From positions 1 to 64,000 of IMG/VR virus record IMGVR_UViG_3300003323_000724: DNA of 64,000 nucleotides; one strand, given 5' to 3'. Within the stretch, counting starts at the first letter, position 1. Each line of letters begins with the position of its first letter. The notes beneath the pieces are model-generated. The model did not search any database and was not told the origin of the DNA. It was given only the letters and a program-made list of their open reading frames with translations. This stretch comes from a virus. Both the position numbers and the translations under genes were made by a program. Positions 7,246 to 15,248 of the stretch are shown in pieces.

Positions 7246-8058
7246 GTGGCCGATGAATTAATTCTTGACGGGAAGCAGGTCTTTACGGGGTGCTTAATTC
7301 ACCCCGTCGGTAAAGTATGCTTCCTTCCCGTTTTTGAAGACTCCGGACCGATGCTCACCCAGACCCAAATTGAAGACATCGCCAAATCCGGAACCGCTCG
7401 GGGGAAGGACCGGTTCGATTCGAGTTACATCACAGACCAAGGGCAGTTCGGGAGCTGTAACGGGCACGCGGGCGCCGGTGCCCTTTCTCGCGCTCGGGTT
7501 CGGCGCGGTTTGGATTACGTCAAGCTCTCGGGCGCATATCTTTATTCTTTAATCAACGGTGGACGGGACAATGGATCACTGCTCGAAGATGGCATGGCCG
7601 CAATGCAGTCTCGGGGAATCGCAAGTGCAGCAGCAGTAAATCCATCGCAGATTTACCCCTCGAAGTACAACAAGGCCCAAGCAGACGCGGAAGCGGCTCA
7701 GTACAAAGGGTTTGAGTGTTACGCAGTTAACACTCAACAAGGACTGTTCTCTGCTCTCGCCAGCGGGTTCGACTGCGTAGTGGCTCTTTGTGCGAACAAT
7801 GGTTTCATGCAATTGGATTCCCGTGGTGTGGCACAGGGCGGAGCCGGGACTCTCAACCACGCGGTTTCCACAGACGGGTTGTGGTGGGACGGGGAACTAA
7901 TCGCCGACGGGTACAATTCATGGGGACTGTCCTATGGCATCCAAGGGCGGATGGGACTAACTTGGAAGCAGCACTTCCAGTACAGCTACCGAGACACCAC
8001 GTTTTACGCGATTCGTAGTACGATCGACGGTGACTCCGGGCCACCGGTCGCAAACTAA
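7246..8058 (+). CDS. Papain-like cysteine protease (C1 family)
   Basis: 270 residues from GTG 7246 (GGGAGG upstream, start next to the preceding stop). The catalytic set is visible: oxyanion Gln in TDQGQFGSCNGH (Cys71), His in GTLNHAVSTDG (His205) and Asn in GYNSWG (Asn224), in the C1 order Cys-His-Asn. There is no pro-domain of normal length and no clear signal peptide. In phages such proteases can process virion proteins or act as secreted lytic factors. Neighbours are secreted or membrane proteins, which favours a virion or envelope role. Confidence 0.8.
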   Translation: MADELILDGKQVFTGCLIHPVGKVCFLPVFEDSGPMLTQTQIEDIAKSGTARGKDRFDSSYITDQGQFGSCNGHAGAGALSRARVRRGLDYVKLSGAYLYSLINGGRDNGSLLEDGMAAMQSRGIASAAAVNPSQIYPSKYNKAQADAEAAQYKGFECYAVNTQQGLFSALASGFDCVVALCANNGFMQLDSRGVAQGGAGTLNHAVSTDGLWWDGELIADGYNSWGLSYGIQGRMGLTWKQHFQYSYRDTTFYAIRSTIDGDSGPPVAN

Positions 8059-8067
8059 GGAGTAAAA

Positions 8068-8487
8068 ATGGTTCGTTTTTTCCTGACTGCGGCCGTAGTT
8101 CTTTTCGCTTCTTTAGCGCGGGCTGATGATCCCCCCGCTGCCCTTGTAGACGATCCGCCCACAGCGGATGTGATTGTCCTCGAAGAAAAACCGACCAAAA
8201 CGGCAGTTAAGCCCCCTTCCGTTCTAGTCGATCCCGACCACAATTGTCCCTCTTGTGGTCGATCACAGTTCATCGTTAATCGGTTCGTTGGGGACACACA
8301 CAGCCATTTGTGTTCGTCCTGTGGCACTGAGTGGTTTCACAAAGATCCGGGTACTGGAATTGCATCGCAACAACTCAAGTCTATTGGATCGGTCCAATCC
8401 GGTGGGTGTGTTGGTGGGAATTGTCCCACCGGATACTCACAACCGTCCCGGGGCTGGCGTCCGGGGGCGATTCTTTTTGGTCGTTAA
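8068..8487 (+). CDS. Secreted zinc-ribbon-like protein
   Basis: 139 residues with a signal peptide (MVRFFLTAAVVLFASLARA), an acidic Pro/Val linker, then CPSCGRSQF and LCSSCGTEWFH, a four-Cys zinc-ribbon arrangement in an exported protein, followed by a Gly/Ser-rich tail with a third Cys pair. Function unknown. RBS AAGGAG. Confidence 0.65.
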   Translation: MVRFFLTAAVVLFASLARADDPPAALVDDPPTADVIVLEEKPTKTAVKPPSVLVDPDHNCPSCGRSQFIVNRFVGDTHSHLCSSCGTEWFHKDPGTGIASQQLKSIGSVQSGGCVGGNCPTGYSQPSRGWRPGAILFGR

Positions 8488-8505
8488 CCCTTTAAGGAGT
8501 TTCAC

Positions 8506-8775
8506 ATGTCCGAACACGTTTTCGCTTCCGCTCCTCCGACCGTTGCTATGACTTCTGTTGGCCTGTCCTTCAGCGGGGTGATCGAATTCGCTAAGAAAGC
8601 TGTCGAACTGCTCCAAGAGAAGGGTGATGACGTTATTGGCATGTTGGACGCCGGGTTCCGCGCGTTCGCGGCCGTTTCCAGTAGGGATTTTACGGCTCTG
8701 TTTGCTGCTCTCAATGACGTGAACCGTACCGCCCAATCGATCATCGACGCGATCAAAGAAACCTTTGGAGTGTAA
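8506..8775 (+). CDS. Small hypothetical protein
   Basis: 89 residues, mostly helical, with MTSVGLSFSGVIEFAKKAVE and repeated Ala/Phe-rich helices (FRAFAAVSSRDFTALFAAL). No signal peptide. It is tightly linked to the next gene (3-base gap), so the two may act together. Confidence 0.6.
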   Translation: MSEHVFASAPPTVAMTSVGLSFSGVIEFAKKAVELLQEKGDDVIGMLDAGFRAFAAVSSRDFTALFAALNDVNRTAQSIIDAIKETFGV

Positions 8776-8778
8776 TCG

Positions 8779-9123
8779 ATGCCAGCACCAAAGAGAGTGG
8801 GGCCATTCCGTCAGGCCATGTTCTTGTTCACCGTTCGCAATCGCTTGGCCGGGGAACTCCGGTCCAAGCTCGATATGTCGTTCTTGGATGCGCGAAGGGC
8901 CGCTGCGGATCTCGATGACGACATTATCGAGCAGGCTGCAATTAAGGCTAACAATGGCCCTCCCAAGGCCATTGGTGACGGCGGGATTCTTCAGTTTATT
9001 CTGGACTTCATTACGAGCCAGCAGTTCAAGGACTTGATTGCGTTCCTGATTTCCCTGTTCACGCAAACCGAACTTCCGGTCGGTGCTCAAACTCCTGCTC
9101 CGGCAGAACAGCCCACAGCCTAA
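8779..9123 (+). CDS. Small hypothetical protein with hydrophobic C-terminus
   Basis: 114 residues. Charged helical N-terminal half (LAGELRSKLDMSFLDARRAA) followed by a hydrophobic helix LIAFLISLF near residues 85-97 and a Pro-rich tail. Last gene before the terminator at 9142. Function unknown. Confidence 0.6.
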   Translation: MPAPKRVGPFRQAMFLFTVRNRLAGELRSKLDMSFLDARRAAADLDDDIIEQAAIKANNGPPKAIGDGGILQFILDFITSQQFKDLIAFLISLFTQTELPVGAQTPAPAEQPTA

Positions 9124-9141
9124 CCAACATCCCGGCCGGAA

Positions 9142-9172
9142 CCCCGATTGTTTCGGGGCTTGGGTTTTTTTT
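9142..9172 (+). terminator. Intrinsic terminator of the 4260-9123 operon
   Basis: CCCCGA and TCGGGG form a 6-bp stem around a 5-base loop, followed six bases later by eight T residues. It sits 19 bases after the last stop of the rightward block and before the convergent gene ending at 9203. Confidence 0.75.
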
Positions 9173-9202
9173 GGGAGAGGACCAAGAACCACGGCCGGGA
9201 AT

Positions 9203-9484
9203 TTAGTCTTCAGGACCAACAAGACGGGGTTCTTGGAAATCATCGATCTGGGATTCTTTGAGAATGCGCCGGACCTCTTCCAAAATACCATCTCGGACCT
9301 TACACGCTTCTTCAAACGTAGCGGTGTAGCAAATTTCACAGCATCCCTCACCGTGATCCACTAATACTCTCGGATTGATAACCGGAGCATTAGGAACAGC
9401 GGACACAGTAATACCAATCGCTCTGACTGACCTTACCTGATCGGCTCGAACTGCGTTTCCATTCGGCAGTACAACGAAATCCAT
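9203..9484 (-). CDS. Hypothetical protein, 93 aa
   Basis: Starts with MDFVVLPNGNAVRADQVRSV, an SH3/beta-barrel-like opening, and contains ILEEVRRILKESQ at the end. GGAGG lies upstream of the ATG. No family recognised. Confidence 0.6.
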   Translation of the reverse strand: MDFVVLPNGNAVRADQVRSVRAIGITVSAVPNAPVINPRVLVDHGEGCCEICYTATFEEACKVRDGILEEVRRILKESQIDDFQEPRLVGPED

Positions 9485-9509
9485 CTTCCCGTCCTCCAGT
9501 TAGAGTAAT

Positions 9510-9794
9510 TCACGCCACCAGTTTGATCTTCGTTCCCCGCAACTCCGGAATCGCTTCCTTCGTCGCTTTCGTCGGCACCAGTTGAACGAGCGAGACCTTC
9601 CCGTCCGCATCCAGTTCCGTCCACTGCTGAGTGTATACGGCCTGCTTGCCCGTTTCTTCACTCACGATCCGAATTCCCATTGCGTGGGATAACGCACAGA
9701 TTGGGATCAGCCTCACGTCTCCGATGCGGCCGCTGAACTCCATCTTCTTCGCGTCGTACTTCAGTTTCTTGGTACTGGTCATTGTCATTGTCAT
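9510..9794 (-). CDS. Hypothetical protein, 94 aa
   Basis: ATG 9794 is preferred (GGAGAG upstream). The protein starts MTMTMTSTKKLKYDAKKMEF and is beta-rich (VRLIPICALSHAMGIRIV, TQQWTELDADGKVSLVQLVP). No family recognised. Transcribed from the promoter copy at 9829-9856. Confidence 0.6.
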   Translation of the reverse strand: MTMTMTSTKKLKYDAKKMEFSGRIGDVRLIPICALSHAMGIRIVSEETGKQAVYTQQWTELDADGKVSLVQLVPTKATKEAIPELRGTKIKLVA

Positions 9795-9828
9795 CTCGGC
9801 TCTCCAGTTCATCGTCTTGTGTGCCTCA

Positions 9829-9856
9829 ACTTTGCCACACGGATTCCGGAAGTCAA
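9829..9856 (-). promoter_or_regulatory. Copy of the repeated phage promoter
   Basis: Minus strand TTGACT, 16 bases ending CGTGTGG, CAAAGT, then TGAGGCAC. Divergent from the copy at 9902. Confidence 0.75.
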
Positions 9857-9901
9857 ATCAGTGCGGGCGAATTTTTATTTTCCCGAATCCGGTCAGTTCG
9901 T

Positions 9902-9930
9902 TTGACGCGGAACCAAACGTGTGGAATAGA
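9902..9930 (+). promoter_or_regulatory. Copy of the repeated phage promoter
   Basis: TTGACG, 17 bases ending CGTGTGG, AATAGA. It matches the shared spacer end but has a weaker -10 and one more spacer base. It drives the Csx16-like gene. Confidence 0.55.
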
Positions 9931-9965
9931 CATGATGTGAAACGAAACCCAAAAGGAGAAGAGAG

Positions 9966-10478
9966 ATGCAACCGCAACAAGTCGACTTGATCGTTAGCCG
10001 TCATCAAGGGGCAATCGAATGGCTCCGCAGTAATCTGTTCCCGGCCGAACGCCCAGCTTACCATCAGGGGGATCGGCTGGAATGGGTGACAATGGAAGAA
10101 GAACCGTCGGTTTATCGAGTGGTTCCCATTAGATCCGAAGTTGCGGTTACGGAAATTGTCGGTGCCCACGTGGTGGGTAATCTTCCACTTCACTTAGCGG
10201 CACTTTTTAGTAGCGTGACCGCGATTGAGTTTGTGGGAACGCCCCCGCGCGGGGCTGAATATGGAGTCCCCGAAATGTGCCGAGCGGGTGCTCGGCTGAA
10301 CCGATACGTTGTGCTACACAAAGAAGATCAAGCCACGTGTCGTACTGTATTTCAAACAGCAATCGACGCCGGAGTCCCCTTCTCGAATACTCCCGACGGA
10401 GGGGTATCAGAAGTAGAGCGTGTCGCGAAGAAGTTTCAGTGCCCATCACGTTTGGCTTACTTTTGTCGGGAAGTATAA
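9966..10478 (+). CDS. Csx16-like protein, possible anti-type III CRISPR factor
   Basis: 170 residues. The opening VDLIVSRHQGAIEWLRS and the later AHVVGNLPLHLAALFSSVTA carry the two signature motifs of the Csx16 family (TIGR02620): 'vsRH.Ga.eWl' and 'v.GnLP.hlAa'. Csx16 was first seen next to type III CRISPR loci; related phage proteins with GVLPLHLAAL are common. Recent work on Csx16 relatives points to binding or breaking cyclic oligoadenylate second messengers, so a phage copy would blunt type III immunity. That role is inferred. About 40 residues inserted in the middle and a C-terminal extension of about 45 residues are unlike the usual short form. No other type III genes are nearby. Confidence 0.7.
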   Translation: MQPQQVDLIVSRHQGAIEWLRSNLFPAERPAYHQGDRLEWVTMEEEPSVYRVVPIRSEVAVTEIVGAHVVGNLPLHLAALFSSVTAIEFVGTPPRGAEYGVPEMCRAGARLNRYVVLHKEDQATCRTVFQTAIDAGVPFSNTPDGGVSEVERVAKKFQCPSRLAYFCREV

Positions 10479-10515
10479 GATTAACTAGATTACTAACAAT
10501 TTACGGGAGTTCGAG

Positions 10516-10776
10516 ATGACGATTCGAGAGGTTTTGGAAAAGCGGCTGTGTGAACACGGAATGTGGCCGGATGAGGCCAAACAAGTTCTTAAGAATGCTG
10601 AAACACATGCGACGTGTGAGGCTATGAAGGGTCGGTGGGATGAGCAGGAATCAGGGTATCCTGGATTTATGTTACGTGTTCTGTGGGTCTCGGTGACCAA
10701 AATAGCTGTGGAGTGGATTGATGCTAACAAACCAAAACACTTCGCCCGTTCGATTCTTACTGGAGTGGAGAAATAA
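10516..10776 (+). CDS. Conserved phage protein (EAMKGRW family)
   Basis: 86 residues with REVLEKRLCEHGMWPDEAK, EAMKGRWDEQESGYP and VSVTKIAVEWIDANKPKHFA. The pattern (an alpha-helical start, 'eAMkgRW.d...gYp' and 'AveWIDan.p.hfaR') recurs in many phage genomes with no assigned function. Good RBS (GGGAG). Confidence 0.7.
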   Translation: MTIREVLEKRLCEHGMWPDEAKQVLKNAETHATCEAMKGRWDEQESGYPGFMLRVLWVSVTKIAVEWIDANKPKHFARSILTGVEK

Positions 10777-10778
10777 CC

Positions 10779-11255
10779 GTGAGCAAAGAGAAGCGAAAAG
10801 TTACTCGGATGACTCAAGTTCAGACGTTTCAACTGGGCGAGTGGCTGAAGAATCACAAGGACACCATTGCGGACAGCAAGTGGACGGTTTCCGTCACGCA
10901 CAATCATGCCGAAACAGATCTTCAGTTCCCGATCGGTCGCGAAACTGTCAAGGATCTGGGAAAGGCGTTGGGAATCGAGTTCCACACTACCCCGGGAAAT
11001 CAAAACACCAAAAGGGCACAAGCGTTCAACGCACTCAGCCGGCGTGTGGAACGGATCGAAACACGACTGGGTGAGCTGAACTCCTTAGTTGGGTCTGAGA
11101 TGGGGAATATCGACGAGTTGGGACGAAAAGGGGAAAACACTTTTAAAGGGTTGGATTTGTTGGACAAAGCGTTTAATACCCACCAATCCAAAATTCTAAC
11201 TATGTTTCAGCTTATGGCTGATCGAATAGCCAAACTTGAAGGAAACAAGGGCTAG
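10779..11255 (+). CDS. Hypothetical coiled-coil protein
   Basis: 158 residues from a GTG start two bases after the previous stop. It has an N-terminal winged-helix-like part (VQTFQLGEWLKNHKDTIADS) followed by a coiled coil from about residue 85 to the end (LSRRVERIETRLGELNSL, LFQLMADRIAKLEGNKG). It might be a DNA-associated regulator; not recognised. Confidence 0.55.
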   Translation: MSKEKRKVTRMTQVQTFQLGEWLKNHKDTIADSKWTVSVTHNHAETDLQFPIGRETVKDLGKALGIEFHTTPGNQNTKRAQAFNALSRRVERIETRLGELNSLVGSEMGNIDELGRKGENTFKGLDLLDKAFNTHQSKILTMFQLMADRIAKLEGNKG

Positions 11256-11403
11256 TGCCTTGTCGGTCCGGGCGGGATCGTAGTGCTTTTGGTCGTTGCA
11301 GCACGCATGCCTGGGATCAGCCGAGCAGTGCCCTAAAACCTCGGAAGTGTGGGCGGACTTCACCCTGATTGGCCCGGCCCGCACACCTTTCCAGGAATAA
11401 GCG
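11256..11403 (+). other. Intergenic gap, nothing recognised
   Basis: A 148-base GC-rich gap. A weak hairpin is possible between GTGTG and CACAC near its end, but no promoter, gene or terminator is convincing. Confidence 0.4.
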
Positions 11404-12093
11404 ATGGCTGTGTGGCGAAGTGAGGGCGAGAAGGGCCGCAGCACGCTTCAGGGACTCGATCGCACCCTGGGGCTGGTGGCGTTCGATTGGGTGCAGGAAA
11501 ACGGCCCACAGCCCCTTTTGGTGACCGCAGACGGGATGCTGCGGTTTGATCTTGCCCCGAACTTGGCCAATGACGGACTTGAGTGGGATCGGAGAATGCC
11601 TAACGGAAAGGGAATACGGTGTCGAGGAACCCAAGAGGAGCGACCAAACCGAAACAAAATACCCTGTCCGTGGGTCCGACTGAGCTATTGCCCCCAGTGG
11701 ATCAGGGATGAATTAGCCAACCGGTGGACCGTCCGGTACGTCGCCGTTCAGCAGAGGAAACAAGGAGCGGAAGCGGCTTACCACTGGACCACGCACCAAG
11801 TGTTTCCGTTCGACGTGGTAATCTCGTGGTTCCGGTTCATCTGGCCGGAAGAGAAGGAATGGCTCGGCCGGGCGATGAAGTACCTGACGGGATTCAGTGA
11901 AGCGTATGTGCAAAAACTACCCGGCGTCGGGGCGACAATAAAGGTAACGAAAAGTAAATGGCCCGACTTGATGGAACCGGGAACGTACCGGATGGGGACG
12001 TTCAGTCTGGGAGGATATCCAAGATTAGAGACCGCCAAGAATCTTTACACGATCGTTCCCAACTCGGGGGATGAGTGGGAAGTGATCGATTAA
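11404..12093 (+). CDS. Hypothetical protein, 229 aa
   Basis: Tryptophan-rich soluble protein (LVAFDWVQENGPQPLLV, SYCPQWIRDELANRWTVR, TTHQVFPFDVVISWFRFIWP). An in-frame stop lies just before the ATG, so the start is firm. No known fold identified. Confidence 0.6.
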   Translation: MAVWRSEGEKGRSTLQGLDRTLGLVAFDWVQENGPQPLLVTADGMLRFDLAPNLANDGLEWDRRMPNGKGIRCRGTQEERPNRNKIPCPWVRLSYCPQWIRDELANRWTVRYVAVQQRKQGAEAAYHWTTHQVFPFDVVISWFRFIWPEEKEWLGRAMKYLTGFSEAYVQKLPGVGATIKVTKSKWPDLMEPGTYRMGTFSLGGYPRLETAKNLYTIVPNSGDEWEVID

Positions 12094-12110
12094 CTCACAG
12101 GATAACGGAA

Positions 12111-12404
12111 ATGGCGAATTTACCAGAGCACCCAATGCAGCCTATGTTTCGGGACGATCACAACGTGATTCGGTTCCGACCGAACAAAATCGTGCGGTTC
12201 CTGATCGACTGGGCAACTCCCAGAGGCATCGACATGAATGCCTTGGCGATTATGCAGTTCGACAGAGAGGAACGGGAGCAATTCGCTCAACTGATTGGTT
12301 ACAGCGTTAGTGGGTTCGGCGATTTGTCCTATGTCAGATCCGAAAGCGTGGTCAAGGCCGACCAACTGGCGGAACTTCTCAGAGCGGAAGATAACAAGGA
12401 GTAG
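12111..12404 (+). CDS. Conserved phage protein (QLIGYSVSGFG family)
   Basis: 97 residues from ATG 12111. Contains NVIRFRPNKIVRFLIDWA, DREEREQFAQLIGYSVSGFG and DLSYV. This 'EQFAQLIGYSVSGFGeLsYV' block is widely conserved in phages and some bacterial genomes; function unknown. Placed directly before dCTP deaminase. Confidence 0.75.
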   Translation: MANLPEHPMQPMFRDDHNVIRFRPNKIVRFLIDWATPRGIDMNALAIMQFDREEREQFAQLIGYSVSGFGDLSYVRSESVVKADQLAELLRAEDNKE

Positions 12405-12407
12405 CAA

Positions 12408-13037
12408 ATGAGTGTACTCACCGGACTGGAGATACTTCGCGTTGCCGAACACACAAAAGATCCGTTTTGGGATTCGGCAACCCCGGGGTTAGTCGTCAGT
12501 CCACTGATTCCCGAACACGTCGGTCCCAACTCGATTGATGTAACGCTTTCCCCCCACCTGAAGATTTACGACAGGCACGGGAACACGGACGGAACTTGCC
12601 GCGTTTGTGAGTGGGGGAATCCGCCGTTTCTCGACATGAAAGCGGACCACGTAACACACAACCTGACTATTGCGGAAGACGGTTTGATCCTTGAACCGGG
12701 TGAGTTGTATTTAGGTTCGACTAACGAGAAGATTGGCTGTCTCAACTTATTACCCTGGATCGATGGACGTAGTAGCGTCGGTCGATTAGGGATGTACATT
12801 CACGTTACTGCCGGGCGATGTGACAGTGGATTCGGATGGCCCAACGGAGCGACAATCACACTCGAAATCGCCGTCGTGAAGCGGCTGAAAATCTACCCCA
12901 ACGTCCGCATAGGACAAGTGACGTTCTTTACGCTTCAGGGCGAGACTCAGGCATACTCGGGTAAATATAAGAATCAGTCCGGACCAACTCCGTCAATGCT
13001 CTGGAAGGACTTTTTGCCAAAGGAGGAAGGGAAATGA
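12408..13037 (+). CDS. dcd: dCTP deaminase
   Basis: 209 residues of the dCTP deaminase/dUTPase fold. Visible family motifs: GPNSIDVTLSPHLKIY near the start, PWIDGRSSVGRLGMYIHVTA (the R-S-S active-site loop and trimer contact), GRCDSGF, GATITLEI, and the C-terminal nucleotide-closing strand YKNQSGPTPS. The enzyme turns dCTP into dUTP (or dUMP if bifunctional), feeding thymidylate synthesis by the ThyX encoded at 35571. It contains a Cys-containing insert (CRVCEWGNPPF) near residues 64-75. Confidence 0.85.
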   Translation: MSVLTGLEILRVAEHTKDPFWDSATPGLVVSPLIPEHVGPNSIDVTLSPHLKIYDRHGNTDGTCRVCEWGNPPFLDMKADHVTHNLTIAEDGLILEPGELYLGSTNEKIGCLNLLPWIDGRSSVGRLGMYIHVTAGRCDSGFGWPNGATITLEIAVVKRLKIYPNVRIGQVTFFTLQGETQAYSGKYKNQSGPTPSMLWKDFLPKEEGK

Positions 13038-13285
13038 AAATCGAACGGGACGACCTACTCACCGAAGAAGCAGTGCGATTTGTTCTCAAGGGACAAGGGA
13101 GTTACCTCGCCGACGGGTTCGCTGAAGAGTGCGGATTCACCAACGTCGTTGTTCGTCCGTTTGGAAAACGTGGAATCGACATATGGTTTTACAAATTGAA
13201 CGATCCGAATAACTGTTACTGTCAGCACGTTGAATTCGGTCGTACCGGGGGTGAGTGTCTTATTTTGGAGGACGGAAAAGGATGA
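13034..13285 (+). CDS. Hypothetical protein, 83 aa
   Basis: Starts within the stop of dcd (ATGA overlap) and ends inside the start of the DnaJ gene. Beta-rich (FTNVVVRPFGKRGIDIWFY). No family recognised. Confidence 0.6.
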   Translation: MKIERDDLLTEEAVRFVLKGQGSYLADGFAEECGFTNVVVRPFGKRGIDIWFYKLNDPNNCYCQHVEFGRTGGECLILEDGKG

Positions 13286-13962
13286 ACCCCTACGAAGTCC
13301 TCGGAATCCTTCCAAGCGTCAGCGAAGAGGAAATCAAAGTAACATACCGGACGCTCGCCAAACGGTTCCATCCCGATCGATGCCCCGGCGACGAGGAAGC
13401 CAAAAAGAAGTACGCGGAAGTGGATCAGGCGTATCAGATCCTCAGTGACCCCGAGAAGCGAAAAAAGTACGACGAGACGGGCGAGTTCAAGGAAACTCGA
13501 AACACGGAGACGGAGGAACTGGTCCAAGTCCTGATGCCAATACTGTTGTCTAAGATCCAGGAGCACGGCCGGCGCGGGACCAACCTTCGGGAAATCGACC
13601 TGATCGCGGAGATCCAGCAGAAGGTGGATGAGGATAAAGGGAACTTCAACGTTCACATCGCCGGACTCAAACGCGGCATCGAACACATGAAGCAGGCCGT
13701 GTGTCGGTTCGCCGTCGACGGCGATCGGGAAAACGTACTGGAATCGATCGTCCGCAAGGAAATCAGCAACAACGAGCAGGCCATAGCGAACATCGAGGCA
13801 CAGGTTGCTCGACTGGTCCGGGTTCTCGACTACCTGAAGACGTGCAAATACGACTGGGCGAACCCGTGGGATTTGTTCAAACGTAAGGTGCAGGAAAAGC
13901 AGCTCAGTTCCAGTGACGAACTGTTCAAGAAGGCTCTGGAACTGCTACCCAAATCGGAGTGA
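13282..13962 (+). CDS. DnaJ-type J-domain protein
   Basis: 226 residues from ATG 13282 (AAAAGG upstream). The first 65 residues are a complete J domain: MNPYEVLGILPSVSEEEIK, LAKRFHPDRCPG with the essential HPD, and DQAYQILSDPEKRKKYDETG. No Gly/Phe region or zinc fingers follow; instead there is an alpha-helical domain (NVHIAGLKRGIEHMKQAVC) of unknown type. It probably recruits the host DnaK to a phage process such as replication or assembly. Confidence 0.85.
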   Translation: MNPYEVLGILPSVSEEEIKVTYRTLAKRFHPDRCPGDEEAKKKYAEVDQAYQILSDPEKRKKYDETGEFKETRNTETEELVQVLMPILLSKIQEHGRRGTNLREIDLIAEIQQKVDEDKGNFNVHIAGLKRGIEHMKQAVCRFAVDGDRENVLESIVRKEISNNEQAIANIEAQVARLVRVLDYLKTCKYDWANPWDLFKRKVQEKQLSSSDELFKKALELLPKSE

Positions 13963-13965
13963 AGG

Positions 13966-14877
13966 ATGACGGATCAGGAGGGACTACTTGCGGCCATTCT
14001 TCGCGATCCGGACGAGGATACCCCGCGACTGATGTACGCGGACGAGGTGCAGCATGCCGAGCCTGACCGTGCCGAGTTTATTCGGGTGCAGTGCGAGTTG
14101 CATCGCATTCGCCAAAGTACACTAAAGGCTCAACGTCGTGGTACAGAATGGCGCACCGCCTCTCGTGGCTACGCCGCATGTGCCCGCCACGAATCCGCTC
14201 TCCTCGCCGCTCACCCCGACTGGTTCCGGGTCGAGTGCCCGGCGTGCATCGACCATGATGGAATGAATCCATGCCCTGGCTGTGGCGGTAGAGGGCCGAT
14301 TTACCGCGACGGTCACGGAATCGAATCTTGCCGAGAGTGTGGCTCAATTGAGTCATCTATTTGCGATACGTGCTCCGGCATCGGCCACATCCCCGGCACC
14401 CCACGTCGCGGGTTCGCGTACTCGTGTGCGGCGACGATGGGGCAGTGCTTCGAGCAGTGGAATAACGGCGGCGACAATCACAGGTTCGTGAGCCGATTGC
14501 GATTCGTCTGGAGCGATCCAGATCAGCGCGGCACGAATCAAAGGTTGGATGCGTACCGCAACGATGGCTCAGTCGTTGCGCCTGGTGACTGGTTCCCCAC
14601 CGAATGGCTGTTGTGCTTGCTGCGAATTTACCCCACGCTGGAGGAGGTGCGGGTAAGCGATGCTGTTCCGTGGGATGCAGTGGGCGTGTCTGGATGGGCG
14701 ATGCACTCGGAAGAAGTTCACCAACCGCCGCATCGTATCCCAGAGATCCTGTACGACGCACTCACGGGCTGGAGTGATATTGATGACGGGTGGAAGTGGT
14801 ATTCCACTCATGACGCCGCCCACACCGCTCTTGCCCGCGCCGTCGTTGCTGTGGCCAAGAAGTACATACAGGAGTAG
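13966..14877 (+). CDS. TIGR02996 protein with Cys-rich zinc region
   Basis: 303 residues. The TIGR02996 domain (LLAAILRDPDEDTPRLMYAD, then RAEFIRVQCEL) occupies the first 45 residues. It is followed by Cys pairs CPACIDHDG, CPGCGGRG, CRECGS and CDTCSGIG, resembling DnaJ-type zinc fingers, and by a C-terminal domain with EWLLCLLRIYPTLEEVRVSD. The gene at 46604 shares this architecture. TIGR02996 is a Gemmata-lineage domain of unknown role, used here as a host marker. The neighbouring DnaJ gene lacks zinc fingers, so the two could cooperate; this is speculation. Confidence 0.75.
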   Translation: MTDQEGLLAAILRDPDEDTPRLMYADEVQHAEPDRAEFIRVQCELHRIRQSTLKAQRRGTEWRTASRGYAACARHESALLAAHPDWFRVECPACIDHDGMNPCPGCGGRGPIYRDGHGIESCRECGSIESSICDTCSGIGHIPGTPRRGFAYSCAATMGQCFEQWNNGGDNHRFVSRLRFVWSDPDQRGTNQRLDAYRNDGSVVAPGDWFPTEWLLCLLRIYPTLEEVRVSDAVPWDAVGVSGWAMHSEEVHQPPHRIPEILYDALTGWSDIDDGWKWYSTHDAAHTALARAVVAVAKKYIQE

Positions 14878-14880
14878 TTG

Positions 14881-15051
14881 ATGGAAATTGGAGATAAGTG
14901 GCTGGAAGTGGAATCGAACCGGGTTATTGTAATCGCCACCAAAAACGGACCTAATTCACCGTGGTGGTACTACGAGGACGACCCGAAGAAAACTTACTGG
15001 CACTGTTGCATCGAAGACTTCATTTTATGGGATCGATTTAAGAGGATTTGA
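14881..15051 (+). CDS. Small hypothetical protein, 56 aa
   Basis: ATG 14881 with GGAG 10 bases upstream; stop TGA overlaps the next ATG. Product MEIGDKWLEVESNRVIVIAT with later WWYYEDDPKK and HCCIEDF. An SH3-like beta protein is possible. Confidence 0.6.
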   Translation: MEIGDKWLEVESNRVIVIATKNGPNSPWWYYEDDPKKTYWHCCIEDFILWDRFKRI

Positions 15052-15242
15052 TGATTCCCAAAAAGGTTTATGACGCAGCGGTTCGAGTTTACATTCTGTC
15101 CTCAACCGACCTGTTTGCAGACGACGAAACCGTTCGAGTGTGGGCAAAACAGAGATGGCCCAACGCCGCAGTCGATGACGGCTGTCCGTGTCAAGTTGTG
15201 TGGTGGGTAATGTCAATTGCTGCTCAGGACGGCCACGAGTGA
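15051..15242 (+). CDS. Small hypothetical protein, 63 aa
   Basis: ATG overlaps the preceding stop (ATGA). The opening MIPKKVYDAAVRVY resembles MKRKRVCDAAVEVL of the next gene, suggesting two related short proteins in tandem. Contains DDGCPCQVVWW. Confidence 0.6.
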   Translation: MIPKKVYDAAVRVYILSSTDLFADDETVRVWAKQRWPNAAVDDGCPCQVVWWVMSIAAQDGHE

Positions 15243-15248
15243 AACCCA

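Noticed and set aside
9127-9202. A bidirectional terminator serving the leftward gene ending at 9203
   Set aside because: The A-run needed on the other side of the stem is absent; only the rightward direction is supported.
8437-9351. 300-residue minus-strand frame across 8437-9351
   Set aside because: It is the mirror of two well-supported rightward genes with good RBSs and an intervening terminator, and its protein has no recognisable features.
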